A stretch of DNA of 39,818 nt from Peptococcaceae bacterium (lineage in GTDB: Bacteria > Bacillota > Peptococcia > Peptococcales > Peptococcaceae), in NCBI GenBank assembly GCA_900759105.1, contig CAAETY010000117.1, positions 1-39,818 on the forward strand, read 5' to 3'. Below, one piece after another: positions 1-7,623 of this stretch (the first letter of the stretch is position 1; each line of letters begins with the position of its first letter). Made by a program: the position numbers and the translations under genes. The notes beneath the pieces were generated by a model that made no database searches, was not told the DNA's origin, and saw only the letters and a program-made list of their open reading frames with translations.

Positions 1-28
1 GGAAAATGGCGTATTTCCGGGCTTTTTT
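1..28 (-). terminator. Probable rplM-rpsI terminator, cut by the window edge
   Basis: Read on the minus strand after the rpsI stop, the sequence runs AAAAAAGCCCGGAAA (28 to 14), a short loop, then TTTTCC (6 to 1) as the window ends. GGAAA can already pair with TTTCC. I infer that a GGGCTTTTTT arm follows outside the window and completes a rho-independent terminator. Only about half the hairpin is visible. Confidence 0.45.
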
Positions 29-47
29 AGCATTATTAAGCTGTAGA

Positions 48-440
48 TTATCGCTTGCTGAACTGCGGAGCGCGACGAGCGGCTTTGAGGCCGTATTTCT
101 TACGTTCTTTCATACGTGGGTCACGGGTGAGGTAACCAGCACGCTTGAGCGCTGGACGGTATTCAGGGTCTGCTTGAAGAAGTGCACGAGCAATACCGTG
201 ACGGATAGCACCTGCTTGACCGGAGGTACCACCACCGGTAGCATTTACTTTAACATCGAAACGACCAACGGTTTCGGTCAATTCGAGTGGTTGCATAACG
301 ATCATTTCAAGGGTCTTCTTGCCGAAGTATTCAGCCATGTCCTTGCCGTTGATGATAACGTTGCCGTTACCTGGTACTAAACGTACGCGTGCAACGGAAG
401 ATTTACGACGACCGGTACCATAATATTGAATATCTGCCAT
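48..440 (-). CDS. rpsI: 30S ribosomal protein S9
   Basis: A 130-residue protein with the usual S9 start (MADIQYYGTGRRKSSVARV) and the basic tail ending in FSKR, which in this family reaches the P site and contacts tRNA. Length is normal for bacterial S9. The ATG follows a GAGGAGG ribosome binding site that overlaps the stop codon of the upstream rplM gene. This tight junction suggests coupled translation of the two proteins. rplM-rpsI is the standard bacterial pairing. The gene is complete, followed by a probable terminator at the window edge. Nothing unusual is seen in the protein. Confidence 0.98.
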   Translation of the reverse strand: MADIQYYGTGRRKSSVARVRLVPGNGNVIINGKDMAEYFGKKTLEMIVMQPLELTETVGRFDVKVNATGGGTSGQAGAIRHGIARALLQADPEYRPALKRAGYLTRDPRMKERKKYGLKAARRAPQFSKR

Positions 441-457
441 AGTGGTTTATCCTCCTC

Positions 458-892
458 TTAGAATTCGTAAACTTCAGGCTGTTGAGCAACATGTGGATGT
501 TCAGCGCCTGCGTATACTTTGAGCTTGCGATACATTTGACGACCAAGTCTGTTGTGTGGAAGCATGCCTTTGATAGCACGTTCCATAACGAATTCAGGCT
601 TGGTTTGCATCATTTCGCCATAAGATTGTTCTCTGAGGCCACCTGGATAACCGCTGTGGTGATAGTATTTCTTTTGAAGATCTTTTTTACCGGTCAATAC
701 TACGTCTTGAGCATTGATAACGATAACGAAATCCCCACAATCAACGTTAGGGGTATAAGTGGTTTTGTGCTTACCTCTCAAAATTGCTGCTGCTTGGGTT
801 GCAACGCGGCCAAGAGGCTTACCAGCTGCATCGATGACATACCATTTTCTGTCAACTTCGCCAGCTTTTGCCATAAAAGTTGTGCTACGCAT
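458..892 (-). CDS. rplM: 50S ribosomal protein L13
   Basis: A 144-residue protein beginning MRSTTFMAKAGEVDRKWYVI, matching the L13 family, with the conserved core LRGKHKTTYTPNVDCGDFVIVINA near residues 38-61. L13 is an early-assembly protein of the large subunit bound to 23S rRNA. The ATG at 892 has a strong AAGGAGG site, which decides the start over the internal methionine at residue 7. It is the first gene of the rplM-rpsI operon, with a consensus promoter about 130 bp upstream and a structured leader between. In Bacillota such leaders are known to mediate ribosomal-protein feedback. That this leader does so is inference. Confidence 0.98.
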   Translation of the reverse strand: MRSTTFMAKAGEVDRKWYVIDAAGKPLGRVATQAAAILRGKHKTTYTPNVDCGDFVIVINAQDVVLTGKKDLQKKYYHHSGYPGGLREQSYGEMMQTKPEFVMERAIKGMLPHNRLGRQMYRKLKVYAGAEHPHVAQQPEVYEF

Positions 893-1012
893 GTAACATC
901 CTCCTTCAAACTCGGTATCTACATTATGAATAATTTTCCAATAATAAAATAATTGATGGTTGCATCCACAACGGGATCCGGGGCTCTGGATCAGTTACTG
1001 TGTAAACCATAC
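893..1012 (-). promoter_or_regulatory. Structured 5' leader of rplM-rpsI, L13-leader candidate
   Basis: About 120 nt separate the expected transcription start (near 1012) from the rplM ATG. The first half folds: GATCC pairs with GGATC around the loop AGAGCCCC, and flanking CAC/GTG and AAC/GTT segments extend the stem with internal loops. The second half is A+T-rich and ends in the ribosome binding site. An autoregulatory L13 leader family (Rfam L13_leader) is known in Bacillota at exactly this position. I assign the site by position and foldability and have not matched the family consensus. Confidence 0.45.
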
Positions 1013-1018
1013 TTGCTT

Positions 1019-1047
1019 ATTATAGGCTTATGGACGCGCTGTGTCAA
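1019..1047 (-). promoter_or_regulatory. Sigma-A promoter of rplM-rpsI
   Basis: On the minus strand the -35 is TTGACA (1042-1047) and the -10 is TATAAT (1019-1024), separated by 17 bp. Both hexamers are perfect consensus at ideal spacing, fitting a highly expressed ribosomal protein operon. Confidence 0.9.
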
Positions 1048-1160
1048 TGGATTTATCGCGGTTTTTGCGACTTTTTTACAAAAAAATATCTGCTTTTTGC
1101 TTTTCCGGCCAACTTGATAATTTGTGTTTATATACATTGTACATTCGTCCACCAGGATAC

Positions 1161-1190
1161 AAAAAACCGATACCTTGTAGGCATCGGTTT
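1161..1190 (-). terminator. gltX rho-independent terminator
   Basis: Minus-strand AACCGATGCC pairs with GGTATCGGTT around a 5-nt TACAA loop (10 bp with one G-T), followed by a run of T. It begins about 15 bp past the gltX stop. Confidence 0.9.
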
Positions 1191-1203
1191 CAATGTTCAC
1201 TTA

Positions 1204-2856
1204 CTAAGAAAGCTCGTTAATGTATTTTTCTATACGGGCAACGGTCTTTTCTTCGCCCAAAATTTGTTGAATGCTCCAAATATCCGGGGAATTACGGCGG
1301 CCGGTAATTGCAAGACGAATAACTGTGCTTACGTCTCCAACGTGGCCCTTGTACATTTCAGGGTTCTTTTTGAAATCCTTTGGTCGCACTGCGTAGCCAC
1401 GTTCTTCGGTAATGGTACGAATTTTATTAAACCATGCTTCGTTATCGTCAGCCTGATTGTAAGTAGAAAGGTAATCTTTCAAGATAGCAATGGCTTCATC
1501 GGCAGGAATTTGTTCAAGCATTGGGTCTTCTTGGGTAAACCATGCATCAAAGAAATATTTGGTGAATTGTACAATTTGTTCTGCATTCACAAGGTCCTTG
1601 CGTGGTTTTTTACCGTCACGACCAATAGCAAGAAGCTTCACGAGGTCGTCACGTTGTGGTGCAAGTACCTCATAGATGTCTTGATGATACTTTTGTGCCC
1701 ATGCAATCACGAAATCTGCAATTTCAGCTTCACTGATACGTACGAGGGTTTCTTTGCTGACATCTTCAAGTTTAACCATGTCGAAGAGTGCACCGCTGGT
1801 AGCCATTTTATCCAAATGCACAGGGAAATCTTCGAGTGGCAATTCAGGATTTGCCAAGCGCCATTCTTCGTAGTCGGAGTTCAAGAGTGTCATAATATAT
1901 TCTCGAACAGCTTGTGGGAAATACCCTTTTTCTTCATAGAAGGAAAGTGCCATTTCTGGGTCTTTACGCTTAGATAGTTTGCGGCGGGTGCCGTTTTCAT
2001 CAATCTTCATAAGATGCGCAGTATGGCAATACACAGGATGTTCCCATCCGAGGGTTTCAAAAAGTTCAATATGGAACGGAAGGGTTGCTAACCATTCTTC
2101 ACCACGCACAACATGCGTTACACGCATAAAATGGTCATCTACCACGTGTGCAAAATGGTAGGTAGGAACACCATTGGTTTTCAGAAGGACAAAATCTTGA
2201 TTGTTTGGATGAATGGTTACATGCCCGCGAATACCGTCTGCCACAGAACGCGCTTCATCCGGGTTGCCCATGCTCTTCAAACGCAAGGTCCATGGTTCAC
2301 CGGCATCCAATTTGGTGCGGATTTCTTCCATGGTCAAATTACGATCTGCCGCCCATTTGCCATAGTAGCCGGTGGTGAGCTTTTGCGCTTCTTGTTCTTC
2401 ACGAATCTTTGCGAGGTCTTCTTCAGTAGCAAAAGATGGATAGGCTTTTCCTTGAGCAACGAGCACCTTGGCAACAGTGTGATAAAGGTCGACACGTTCG
2501 CTTTGGTGATATGGGCCGTACACACCTTTGTCACCTTCCAAGGTTACGCCTTCATCAAAATGGATGCCAAAATATTCCATTGCGCGGATGATTAATTCTT
2601 CAGCACCTTCAACTTTGCGTTTGTCATCGGTATCTTCGATACGCAAAAGGAAGCTACCGCCGCTTTGGTGTGCCATACGTTCATCAATTAATGCCCCGTA
2701 AAGGTTGCCAATGTGAATGAACCCAGTTGGACTTGGCCCAAGACGTGTAATCATTGTGCCTTCTGCAAGGTCACGCTTAGGGAAACGCTGTTCTAAATCG
2801 TCGATAGTTGTTGTCACATCAGGAAACAACCAATCAGCGAGTTGTTGGTAATCCAT
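1204..2856 (-). CDS. gltX: Glutamate-tRNA ligase
   Basis: A 550-residue class I aminoacyl-tRNA synthetase that charges tRNA-Glu. It has a HIGH-type motif HIGN at residues 48-51 in PSPTGFIHIGN, the RIEDTD segment near 72-77, and a KMSKS-type motif KLSKR at 293-297. The C-terminal half (about 330-550) is the helical anticodon-binding region. The protein is longer than the ~480-residue E. coli type, with an N-terminal extension of about 35 residues before the catalytic core. That form is familiar from clostridial genomes. The ATG at 2856 follows AAGGAGG. It is a single-gene unit with its own terminator, divergent from the CmpB-like gene. I see no gatCAB genes here, so whether it also charges tRNA-Gln cannot be judged. 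Confidence 0.96.
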   Translation of the reverse strand: MDYQQLADWLFPDVTTTIDDLEQRFPKRDLAEGTMITRLGPSPTGFIHIGNLYGALIDERMAHQSGGSFLLRIEDTDDKRKVEGAEELIIRAMEYFGIHFDEGVTLEGDKGVYGPYHQSERVDLYHTVAKVLVAQGKAYPSFATEEDLAKIREEQEAQKLTTGYYGKWAADRNLTMEEIRTKLDAGEPWTLRLKSMGNPDEARSVADGIRGHVTIHPNNQDFVLLKTNGVPTYHFAHVVDDHFMRVTHVVRGEEWLATLPFHIELFETLGWEHPVYCHTAHLMKIDENGTRRKLSKRKDPEMALSFYEEKGYFPQAVREYIMTLLNSDYEEWRLANPELPLEDFPVHLDKMATSGALFDMVKLEDVSKETLVRISEAEIADFVIAWAQKYHQDIYEVLAPQRDDLVKLLAIGRDGKKPRKDLVNAEQIVQFTKYFFDAWFTQEDPMLEQIPADEAIAILKDYLSTYNQADDNEAWFNKIRTITEERGYAVRPKDFKKNPEMYKGHVGDVSTVIRLAITGRRNSPDIWSIQQILGEEKTVARIEKYINELS

Positions 2857-3002
2857 ATATATCCTCCTTCAAATAGTGTCGCATTGTACGACACATCCGT
2901 ATACACCTATAAATGTCAATCACACCCATTATAATTTTAATGTCTGACCTTGTAAAGATTTCCCCACAAATCTTTCCTATTTCTGAAAGCCCGGCGCTTT
3001 CC

Positions 3003-3031
3003 TTGCTTTGCAGATGCGCTCTCGATATACT
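3003..3031 (+). promoter_or_regulatory. Sigma-A promoter of the CmpB-like gene
   Basis: TTGCTT (3003-3008) and TATACT (3026-3031) are separated by 17 bp. Transcription would start near 3038, just before the AGAGGG ribosome binding site. The promoter lies inside the longest possible reading frame, which argues that translation starts downstream at the TTG codon at 3063. Confidence 0.7.
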
Positions 3032-3062
3032 GAAACCAGTTGATAATAAAAGAGGGATTAAC

Positions 3063-3947
3063 TTGATAACCTACGAACCTTTGATTCAATTGCTTGCTTA
3101 TTTTTATATTTACGCCTTTACCGGATGGTGTGTGGAAATTGCCTATCATGCACTCACAAAAGGACATTTTGTAAACCGTGGGATGCTCACCGGTCCGGTA
3201 TGCCCGATTTACGGAGCCGGTATGGGTATTATGCTGATAGCCATGCGACCGTTTACTGATAGTTGGCTCTGGTCCATTTTGGGTTCTATTGTTATTTGCA
3301 CAGCCTTGGAGCTTATCGTTGGTCTTGCGCTTCGTTGGCTTTTTCATGCACAATGGTGGGATTATTCCAATGAACCCTTTAATATTGCCGGGCTCATTTG
3401 TTTACGTTTTTCCATTGCTTGGGGCTTTGGTGGCGCTTTTCTCATCAAGGTGGTACATCCCCTCGTGGAAGATTTGGTCGCGCTCATTCCTCTTGGGCTG
3501 TTGTTTGTTTTGGTCGTTATTGCGAGCGTCATTATTCTTGCCGATCTCATTGTCACTGTCAGCGGTATCCTCAAAATTTGTAAACGACACAAATTGCTCA
3601 ATAATCTTGAAAAAGAAATGCACTTGGCAAGTGTTACAATTGGCGAAGGCGTTGCCGGTCTTACCTTAGAAGCAGTGGATAATTTGCAACCGATTGAACA
3701 ACGTTTGCGCGATTGGCACGATGAAAATGCGGAAGAACTTGCAGAGCTTCACGAGGGTATTACCCAACGTAAAGAAAAGCGCCGTGCTGAATTGGCTGCG
3801 GATTTGGCAGAACGCCGTGCTGAACGTGAAGAACGTTTGAAACAAATCGAAGCCAAATATATCGAACTCCAAAAATCTCGTTTGCGTATCGAAGAACGCT
3901 TTGAAAAAGCCTTCCCTACCATGCGTTGGTTTGATCGTAAAAAATAA
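3063..3947 (+). CDS. CmpB-like (PF06541-type) membrane protein with coiled-coil tail
   Basis: With the TTG start at 3063 this is 294 residues. The first ~165 residues hold several membrane segments and the family signature WCVE, NRGMLTGPVCPIYG and AWGFGGAFLIK. From about residue 200 the protein becomes highly charged and helical (repeated ERRAEREERLKQIEAKY-type heptads), a likely cytoplasmic coiled coil ending FDRKK. Pfam calls this family a putative type IV ABC transporter, but no ATPase partner is adjacent and the function is unproven. The frame stays open up to 2913, but a promoter at 3003-3031 and the AGAGGG site at 3051-3056 favour the TTG start. It is a single-gene unit, running tail to tail into the group II intron relic. 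Confidence 0.8.
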   Translation: MITYEPLIQLLAYFYIYAFTGWCVEIAYHALTKGHFVNRGMLTGPVCPIYGAGMGIMLIAMRPFTDSWLWSILGSIVICTALELIVGLALRWLFHAQWWDYSNEPFNIAGLICLRFSIAWGFGGAFLIKVVHPLVEDLVALIPLGLLFVLVVIASVIILADLIVTVSGILKICKRHKLLNNLEKEMHLASVTIGEGVAGLTLEAVDNLQPIEQRLRDWHDENAEELAELHEGITQRKEKRRAELAADLAERRAEREERLKQIEAKYIELQKSRLRIEERFEKAFPTMRWFDRKK

Positions 3948-3957
3948 TTATTTATAA

Positions 3958-4375
3958 ATCGAGTAAGAGGAAAGCGATTGTTTCGCCTTTCTACCTCTCA
4001 CACTACCATGCATACCGTTCGGTACACAGTGGTTCAATCAACTTAACATGTAACACACCTTATGGTGTAGTAGTCTAACAAGAGATTAGCCCGAAGTCGG
4101 CTAATCTTTTGTTGTTTATGGCTATATGTACGTCTGTACTGCGGGTCGGAGTAAGTATTTGTGCCACCGCCTTCGAGATTTCCCGATTAAGGTGCGTACT
4201 CTTTTCTTCTATATATCTGTCGCATTTACTCGTACTTCCGGCAACTTTTGGATTTCAGCGTCTTTTGCCACCTTATCCCTATTTCCGAGCCTCATATATG
4301 GTTCCTGTTCGTCAGGTCAGAGGTTTACCTATAGCTTCTTTCAGATTCCACTTCACAACGGACCTTGCTTGAAAG
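3958..4375 (-). mobile_element. Group II intron relic without reverse transcriptase
   Basis: Read on the minus strand, 4375 to 4190 carries hallmark domain I sequence of bacterial group II introns: GGAATCTGAAAGAAGCTATA, then ACCTCTGACCTGACGAACAG (4324-4305), then GAGGCTCGG and GGGAAATCTCGAAGG. The far end has a domain V-like hairpin (about 4036-4001, centred on TACCGAACGGTA, flanked by GAACCA and GGTAGTGTGAGAGG). Next comes a domain VI-like hairpin (GAGG...AAAGGCG/CGCTTT...CCTC), ending in ACTCGAT near 3958. The reverse transcriptase/maturase gene that normally lies in domain IV is absent, and the 5' part of domain I is missing. The relic starts within ~10 bp of the ABC permease stop codon. 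Group II identity is recognition from memory of intron sequences. Exact ends are approximate. Confidence 0.72.
4083..4110 (+). terminator. Hairpin with U-tract, possible terminator inside the intron relic
   Basis: AGATTAGCC (4083-4091) pairs with GGCTAATCT (4099-4107) around a 7-nt loop, then TTTTGTTGTTT on the plus strand. It could terminate the CmpB-like transcript, or it could be a remnant intron stem. Position inside the relic makes both plausible. Confidence 0.4.
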
Positions 4376-4383
4376 GCGCTGTT

Positions 4384-5115
4384 TTATTCGCCACTGACGT
4401 CACGTTTTTTGAGCAGGCGGACGGTGAGAGCGGCGAAAAGAAGGGTATAGAGCGCAGTAAAGAGAATAAATTGGGGCAGGTCCAACACAAGGTTAGGGTT
4501 ATTGGCGCGCATGCCGAGACTCAACAGGGCATATGGGAAATAGATGCCCCAACCTTGGCTGGTAAAAAGCAAGCCGATGATACCACCAATCAAGGCCAGT
4601 GCCACAGGAATGGCGCAGGAACACAGCCAAAGCGAGAGAAAAAGCTGCACTGCACAAATGGCAATACTCCCTAAGGCGCCACAAAGAAGCCAATTGACAA
4701 GCTGTGCCCACGGCACCGCTACCATCATACCGACGAGTTTGCCGCTTACTACAAAGTACACGCCCACCAGCACTTGGGTGAAAATCGATACGCCCACCGC
4801 CGGCAAGAGCTTCGCCAAATAAAGGGTCAAGCGTGAAACCGGCATGGTAAGGTAGCTATTAAAGTTGCGGTCACTGTGCTCCAAGCGCCATTCCCACGCG
4901 CAGTAGACACCCAAGAGCGCCGGCAGAAAGAAATACGCTGAAAAGAGGGTGTGCTGCGTCCATAGGCTCACCCACCAATCGTCCAAGATGGCGATATTGG
5001 CGCGATAGTTCGCCGTCCCCAACACCGCCGGAATCAAAGGCAACACCGCGAAGGCAAGCCAGACCGGCGCGCGCCGCCCCTTTAAAAGCTCTGTTTTTAA
5101 TGCACGACATAACAT
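4384..5115 (-). CDS. ABC exporter permease, lantibiotic-protection (LanG/CprC) type
   Basis: A 243-residue hydrophobic protein with about six membrane segments, beginning MLCRALKTELLKGRRAPVW. This short basic cytoplasmic start with an E-x-x-K before the first membrane helix is typical of ABC-2 permeases of the MutG/EpiG group. It is the third gene of an ATPase-permease-permease operon. It starts 3 bp after the stop of the preceding permease, and its GGAGGTG binding site lies in that gene's end. LanFEG exporters move lantibiotics and other cationic peptides out of the membrane and so protect the cell. The stop codon is followed almost at once by the intron relic, and no terminator is seen before it. 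Substrate cannot be read from sequence. Confidence 0.82.
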   Translation of the reverse strand: MLCRALKTELLKGRRAPVWLAFAVLPLIPAVLGTANYRANIAILDDWWVSLWTQHTLFSAYFFLPALLGVYCAWEWRLEHSDRNFNSYLTMPVSRLTLYLAKLLPAVGVSIFTQVLVGVYFVVSGKLVGMMVAVPWAQLVNWLLCGALGSIAICAVQLFLSLWLCSCAIPVALALIGGIIGLLFTSQGWGIYFPYALLSLGMRANNPNLVLDLPQFILFTALYTLLFAALTVRLLKKRDVSGE

Positions 5116-5118
5116 CGC

Positions 5119-5868
5119 TTACACCTCCTTACGGGCAAAAAGCGTCCACCCTACTATCACAAATACTAACGTCCACACAGCAAGCAGTCCCACATCGAGA
5201 ATTTGAGGGGTCACTGACAAAAAAGGCACGCTGTGGTGTGGTACGTATGCATCGTAGTCAATTCGCACCGTTCCCATAAGCCCGTAATAGCCCCAAGGAA
5301 GGCAACGTGCCACCGCGTGCGGGAAGAAGGCACTCATGAGCCCCAAAAAGCTCCCTGCAAGGCCGCCAATCAAAGCCATCGCCTGATTAGCAAAGCGTAG
5401 CGAGAGCCCCTGTTGTAGGGCGTAGATCATCACTGACACCATCAAACTGCCGAGGTGGTACAGCAAAAGCTCATGCCATGTCACCTCGCCGGGAAAGCGC
5501 AACATAATGCCGATGCCAACGAAGGCAAAGAGTCGCACACCAAGCACCAACGCCACAACCAGCGTACCCCAGATAAGCTTAGAAAAATAAAGGTGCGTTG
5601 GCGTGGTCATAGTCAGGCTCTGCTTGAAGCAGCTTCCCTTGTGCTCTTCTTCGCAATTGCGGCTGGCGATGACCGCCACCGTCAATGGTAGCATCACCGC
5701 ATCCAAGATAATGAGGCCATAGCAGATGCCGTACCAGGAACGGTTTTCGACGGCTGTACGCAACAGATCTGCGCCCTCCCACAAGAGCTGCGCCCCTAAG
5801 AGCGCCATGCAGGCAAGGGTAATTCTGTGGTGACGCATTTTGAAAAACTCCAGTCTGACGCCATTCAT
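5119..5868 (-). CDS. ABC exporter permease, lantibiotic-protection (LanE/CprB) type
   Basis: A 249-residue membrane protein starting MNGVRLEFFKMRHHRITLA, with about six hydrophobic helices and a C-terminal RKEV. The opening (E-x-x-K, then a helix) and the motif SRNCEEEHKGSCFKQSLTM, a cytosolic coupling loop after the second helix, are characteristic of ABC-2 permeases of the bacitracin/lantibiotic group. Its ATG (5868) overlaps the ATPase stop as ATGA, so the two are translationally coupled. Together with the next gene it would form a heterodimeric membrane channel driven by the ATPase. The DNA is richer in G+C than the flanking housekeeping genes. Confidence 0.85.
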   Translation of the reverse strand: MNGVRLEFFKMRHHRITLACMALLGAQLLWEGADLLRTAVENRSWYGICYGLIILDAVMLPLTVAVIASRNCEEEHKGSCFKQSLTMTTPTHLYFSKLIWGTLVVALVLGVRLFAFVGIGIMLRFPGEVTWHELLLYHLGSLMVSVMIYALQQGLSLRFANQAMALIGGLAGSFLGLMSAFFPHAVARCLPWGYYGLMGTVRIDYDAYVPHHSVPFLSVTPQILDVGLLAVWTLVFVIVGWTLFARKEV

Positions 5869-6776
5869 CGCACACGCCCCCCTTTAGTAAAATCGAGGAA
5901 GATATCCTCCAAGGTGCGCGCCCGTTCTTCTAAGCGCAGAATGCCGATGCCCGCTTCTGCCAAACGATGCCCCACGTTCAAGATTGCAGCATCGGAAAGC
6001 AATGGCAACAACACCGACGCCCCATCCTCCTTTATGCGCCAGCGACAATCTGCAAGCACAGTCATGGCAGCAGCGTTGTCAGTGGTACGAAGTGCCAATG
6101 CTTGGCTACTGCGACAGTGCAATGCCGTAAGGGTGTCCTGAAAAACCAACTCCCCTGAGGAGATGATGCCGACATGGTCCGCCATCTGATCAATTTCCGC
6201 AAGCATGTGACTGGAAACAATCACCGTCATGCCAAAGCGCTCGGGTAAAGATTTAATCAGCTCTCGCATTTCCTGAATGCCGGCTGGATCGAGACCGTTG
6301 GTAGGTTCGTCCAAAATGAGCAAACGTGGAAAGCCCATCAGCGCCGCCGCCAAGCCTAAGCGTTGCTTCATCCCCAAGGAATATTGCCTCACGCGCTTGT
6401 CTCTTGCATCCTCCAATCGCACAATGCGAAGCACCTCGTCAACCTGATTCGTCGGTAGCTTGCGCATTTCCTGCACCACACGCAGATTTTCTGCGCCGGT
6501 GAGATGACCGTAGTAACTTGGACTTTCGATAAGGCTCCCCACCTGCTTGAGAATGTCAAGGTGGTTCTTGTGATTCATGGGCTTATCAAAAACACGAATT
6601 TCTCCCGCTGTAGGGTGCACCAAGCCCAACAGCATTTTAAGCGTGGTGGATTTACCGGCGCCGTTTGGCCCGAGAAAGCCGTAGATGCTTCCCTCCGGCA
6701 CCGCCATATCGAGCTGATTGACCGATAAGATCTTACCGTATTGTTTCGTTAATTGCTTGGTTTCGATGAGTGTCAT
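5865..6776 (-). CDS. ABC exporter ATPase, BcrA/LanF/CprA type
   Basis: A 303-residue ATP-binding subunit: Walker A GPNGAGKST at residues 36-44, signature SLGMKQR at 133-139, Walker B LLILDEP at 152-158 followed by TNGLDP, and the H-loop in VSSHMLAEIDQMADHVGII. The C-terminal ~80 residues are the extra domain common in BcrA/LanF ATPases. It powers export by the two permeases downstream. It is the first gene of the operon, with AAAGGAGG before its ATG, and it diverges from a two-component system across 163 bp of regulatory DNA. The combination ATPase-permease-permease plus OmpR-type regulator and kinase matches antimicrobial peptide resistance modules such as CprABC-CprRK of Clostridioides difficile. 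This is inferred from layout and motifs. Confidence 0.9.
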   Translation of the reverse strand: MTLIETKQLTKQYGKILSVNQLDMAVPEGSIYGFLGPNGAGKSTTLKMLLGLVHPTAGEIRVFDKPMNHKNHLDILKQVGSLIESPSYYGHLTGAENLRVVQEMRKLPTNQVDEVLRIVRLEDARDKRVRQYSLGMKQRLGLAAALMGFPRLLILDEPTNGLDPAGIQEMRELIKSLPERFGMTVIVSSHMLAEIDQMADHVGIISSGELVFQDTLTALHCRSSQALALRTTDNAAAMTVLADCRWRIKEDGASVLLPLLSDAAILNVGHRLAEAGIGILRLEERARTLEDIFLDFTKGGRVR

Positions 6777-6812
6777 ATCTCATTCCTCCTTTGGTTCGTT
6801 TGCGCTGCTTTA

Positions 6813-6868
6813 AGCATACGCGCCGAACCTTACAGAGTCCTGACAGCAGCCTTACGTTTTCCTTAAAT
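6813..6868 (-). promoter_or_regulatory. Operator array and promoter of the ABC exporter operon
   Basis: Four related heptamers lie at exact 11-bp steps (plus-strand view): CTTACAG 6829, CTGACAG 6840, CTTACGT 6851, CTTAAAT 6862. On the minus strand the two best read CTGTCAG and CTGTAAG, close to the E. coli PhoB box. A -10-like TATGCT (6813-6818) lies 10 bp from the nearest repeat, the spacing used where an OmpR/PhoB-family activator replaces a -35. There is no good -35 hexamer. The natural candidate ligand is the response regulator encoded at 6940. Its binding here is inference. Confidence 0.6.
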
Positions 6869-6904
6869 TTGGCGAAGAGCAGCTTTTGAGCGTTGCAAAT
6901 ACGC

Positions 6905-6936
6905 TATAATAATAAAAGTAAATTCACGGAGGTGAT
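6905..6936 (+). promoter_or_regulatory. -10 element and ribosome binding site of the response regulator gene
   Basis: TATAAT at 6905-6910 with no convincing -35 hexamer (GCTTTT at 17 bp). The GGAGGTGAT site at 6928-6936 is an almost perfect anti-Shine-Dalgarno match, placed 3 bp before the ATG at 6940. The weak -35 suggests activator-dependent or low basal expression. The operator repeats lie about 50-90 bp upstream of the expected start. Confidence 0.6.
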
Positions 6937-6939
6937 GGT

Positions 6940-7623
6940 ATGACACCTACAATTTTACTCGTTGATGATGAACCAGCACTGCGCGAGATGGTCGGCGATA
7001 TGCTCCTCAGTGACGGCTATACGGTTGTAACTGCCGCCAACTGTCGTGAGGCAATGTCGGTTTTTGAAGAGAGCGTTCCGGATGCGGTGCTTTTGGATGT
7101 GATGCTCCCCGACGGCGATGGCTTTGGTCTTTTTCGTAGCTTGCGTGCCCAGCGCGATGTGCCGGTGCTCTTTCTCTCTGCCCGCGATGAAGACAGCGCC
7201 CGCTTGGAGGGATTGGGCCTCGGTGCCGACGACTACATCACCAAACCCTTCTTGCTACATGAGCTGCGCTTACGCTTACGCGCCGTTTTGCGCCGTGTGT
7301 ACCACCTAGAAGAGCAAAGCCAACTTGGCAATGTGACCATTCTCTGGGGCAAGGGCATCGTGGTTAAAAACGGCAAAGAAATCACCCTCACTGCCAAAGA
7401 ATGGTCCCTTTTAAAAAAACTTTGGGACAACCGCGGCAACATTGTTACCACAGACGCCCTCTGCGCCGCCCTTTGGGATGGGCCCTTGGTGGGCTACGAA
7501 AACACCCTCATGGTGCATGTGCGCCGCTTGCGTGAAAAAATCGAAGTCGACCCTTCCTGTCTGCGCCATTTGCTCACGGTGCGTGGCTTGGGCTATCGCC
7601 TAAGTGAGGAGGCACGACCATGA
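6940..7623 (+). CDS. OmpR-family response regulator (CprR-like)
   Basis: 227 residues. The receiver domain (1-115) has the acidic pair D9-D10, the phospho-acceptor D53 in LLDVMLPD, S80 and K102 in YITKPF. The C-terminal winged-helix DNA-binding domain (about 130-225) ends in the recognition region HVRRLREKIE and VRGLGYRL. It should bind tandem direct repeats as a dimer. The gene is translationally coupled to its kinase (ATGA overlap) and diverges from the ABC exporter operon, which it probably activates. Base composition is G+C-rich (37 of 60 bases in 7441-7500), unlike the neighbours beyond the cassette. Confidence 0.93.
   Translation: MTPTILLVDDEPALREMVGDMLLSDGYTVVTAANCREAMSVFEESVPDAVLLDVMLPDGDGFGLFRSLRAQRDVPVLFLSARDEDSARLEGLGLGADDYITKPFLLHELRLRLRAVLRRVYHLEEQSQLGNVTILWGKGIVVKNGKEITLTAKEWSLLKKLWDNRGNIVTTDALCAALWDGPLVGYENTLMVHVRRLREKIEVDPSCLRHLLTVRGLGYRLSEEARP

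Noticed and set aside
1030..1977. A 315-codon open frame on the plus strand
   Set aside because: Lies opposite gltX, has no ribosome site and an implausible composition. A shadow of the real gene.
2883..2919. A perfect TTGACA upstream of gltX
   Set aside because: The nearest -10-like TACAAT is 25 bp away and no hexamer at 16-18 bp fits, so I do not call a gltX promoter.
4126..4674. Open frames on the plus strand over the intron relic
   Set aside because: They translate the complement of intron domain I and run into the permease gene. Similar spurious small proteins are common where group II introns are annotated.
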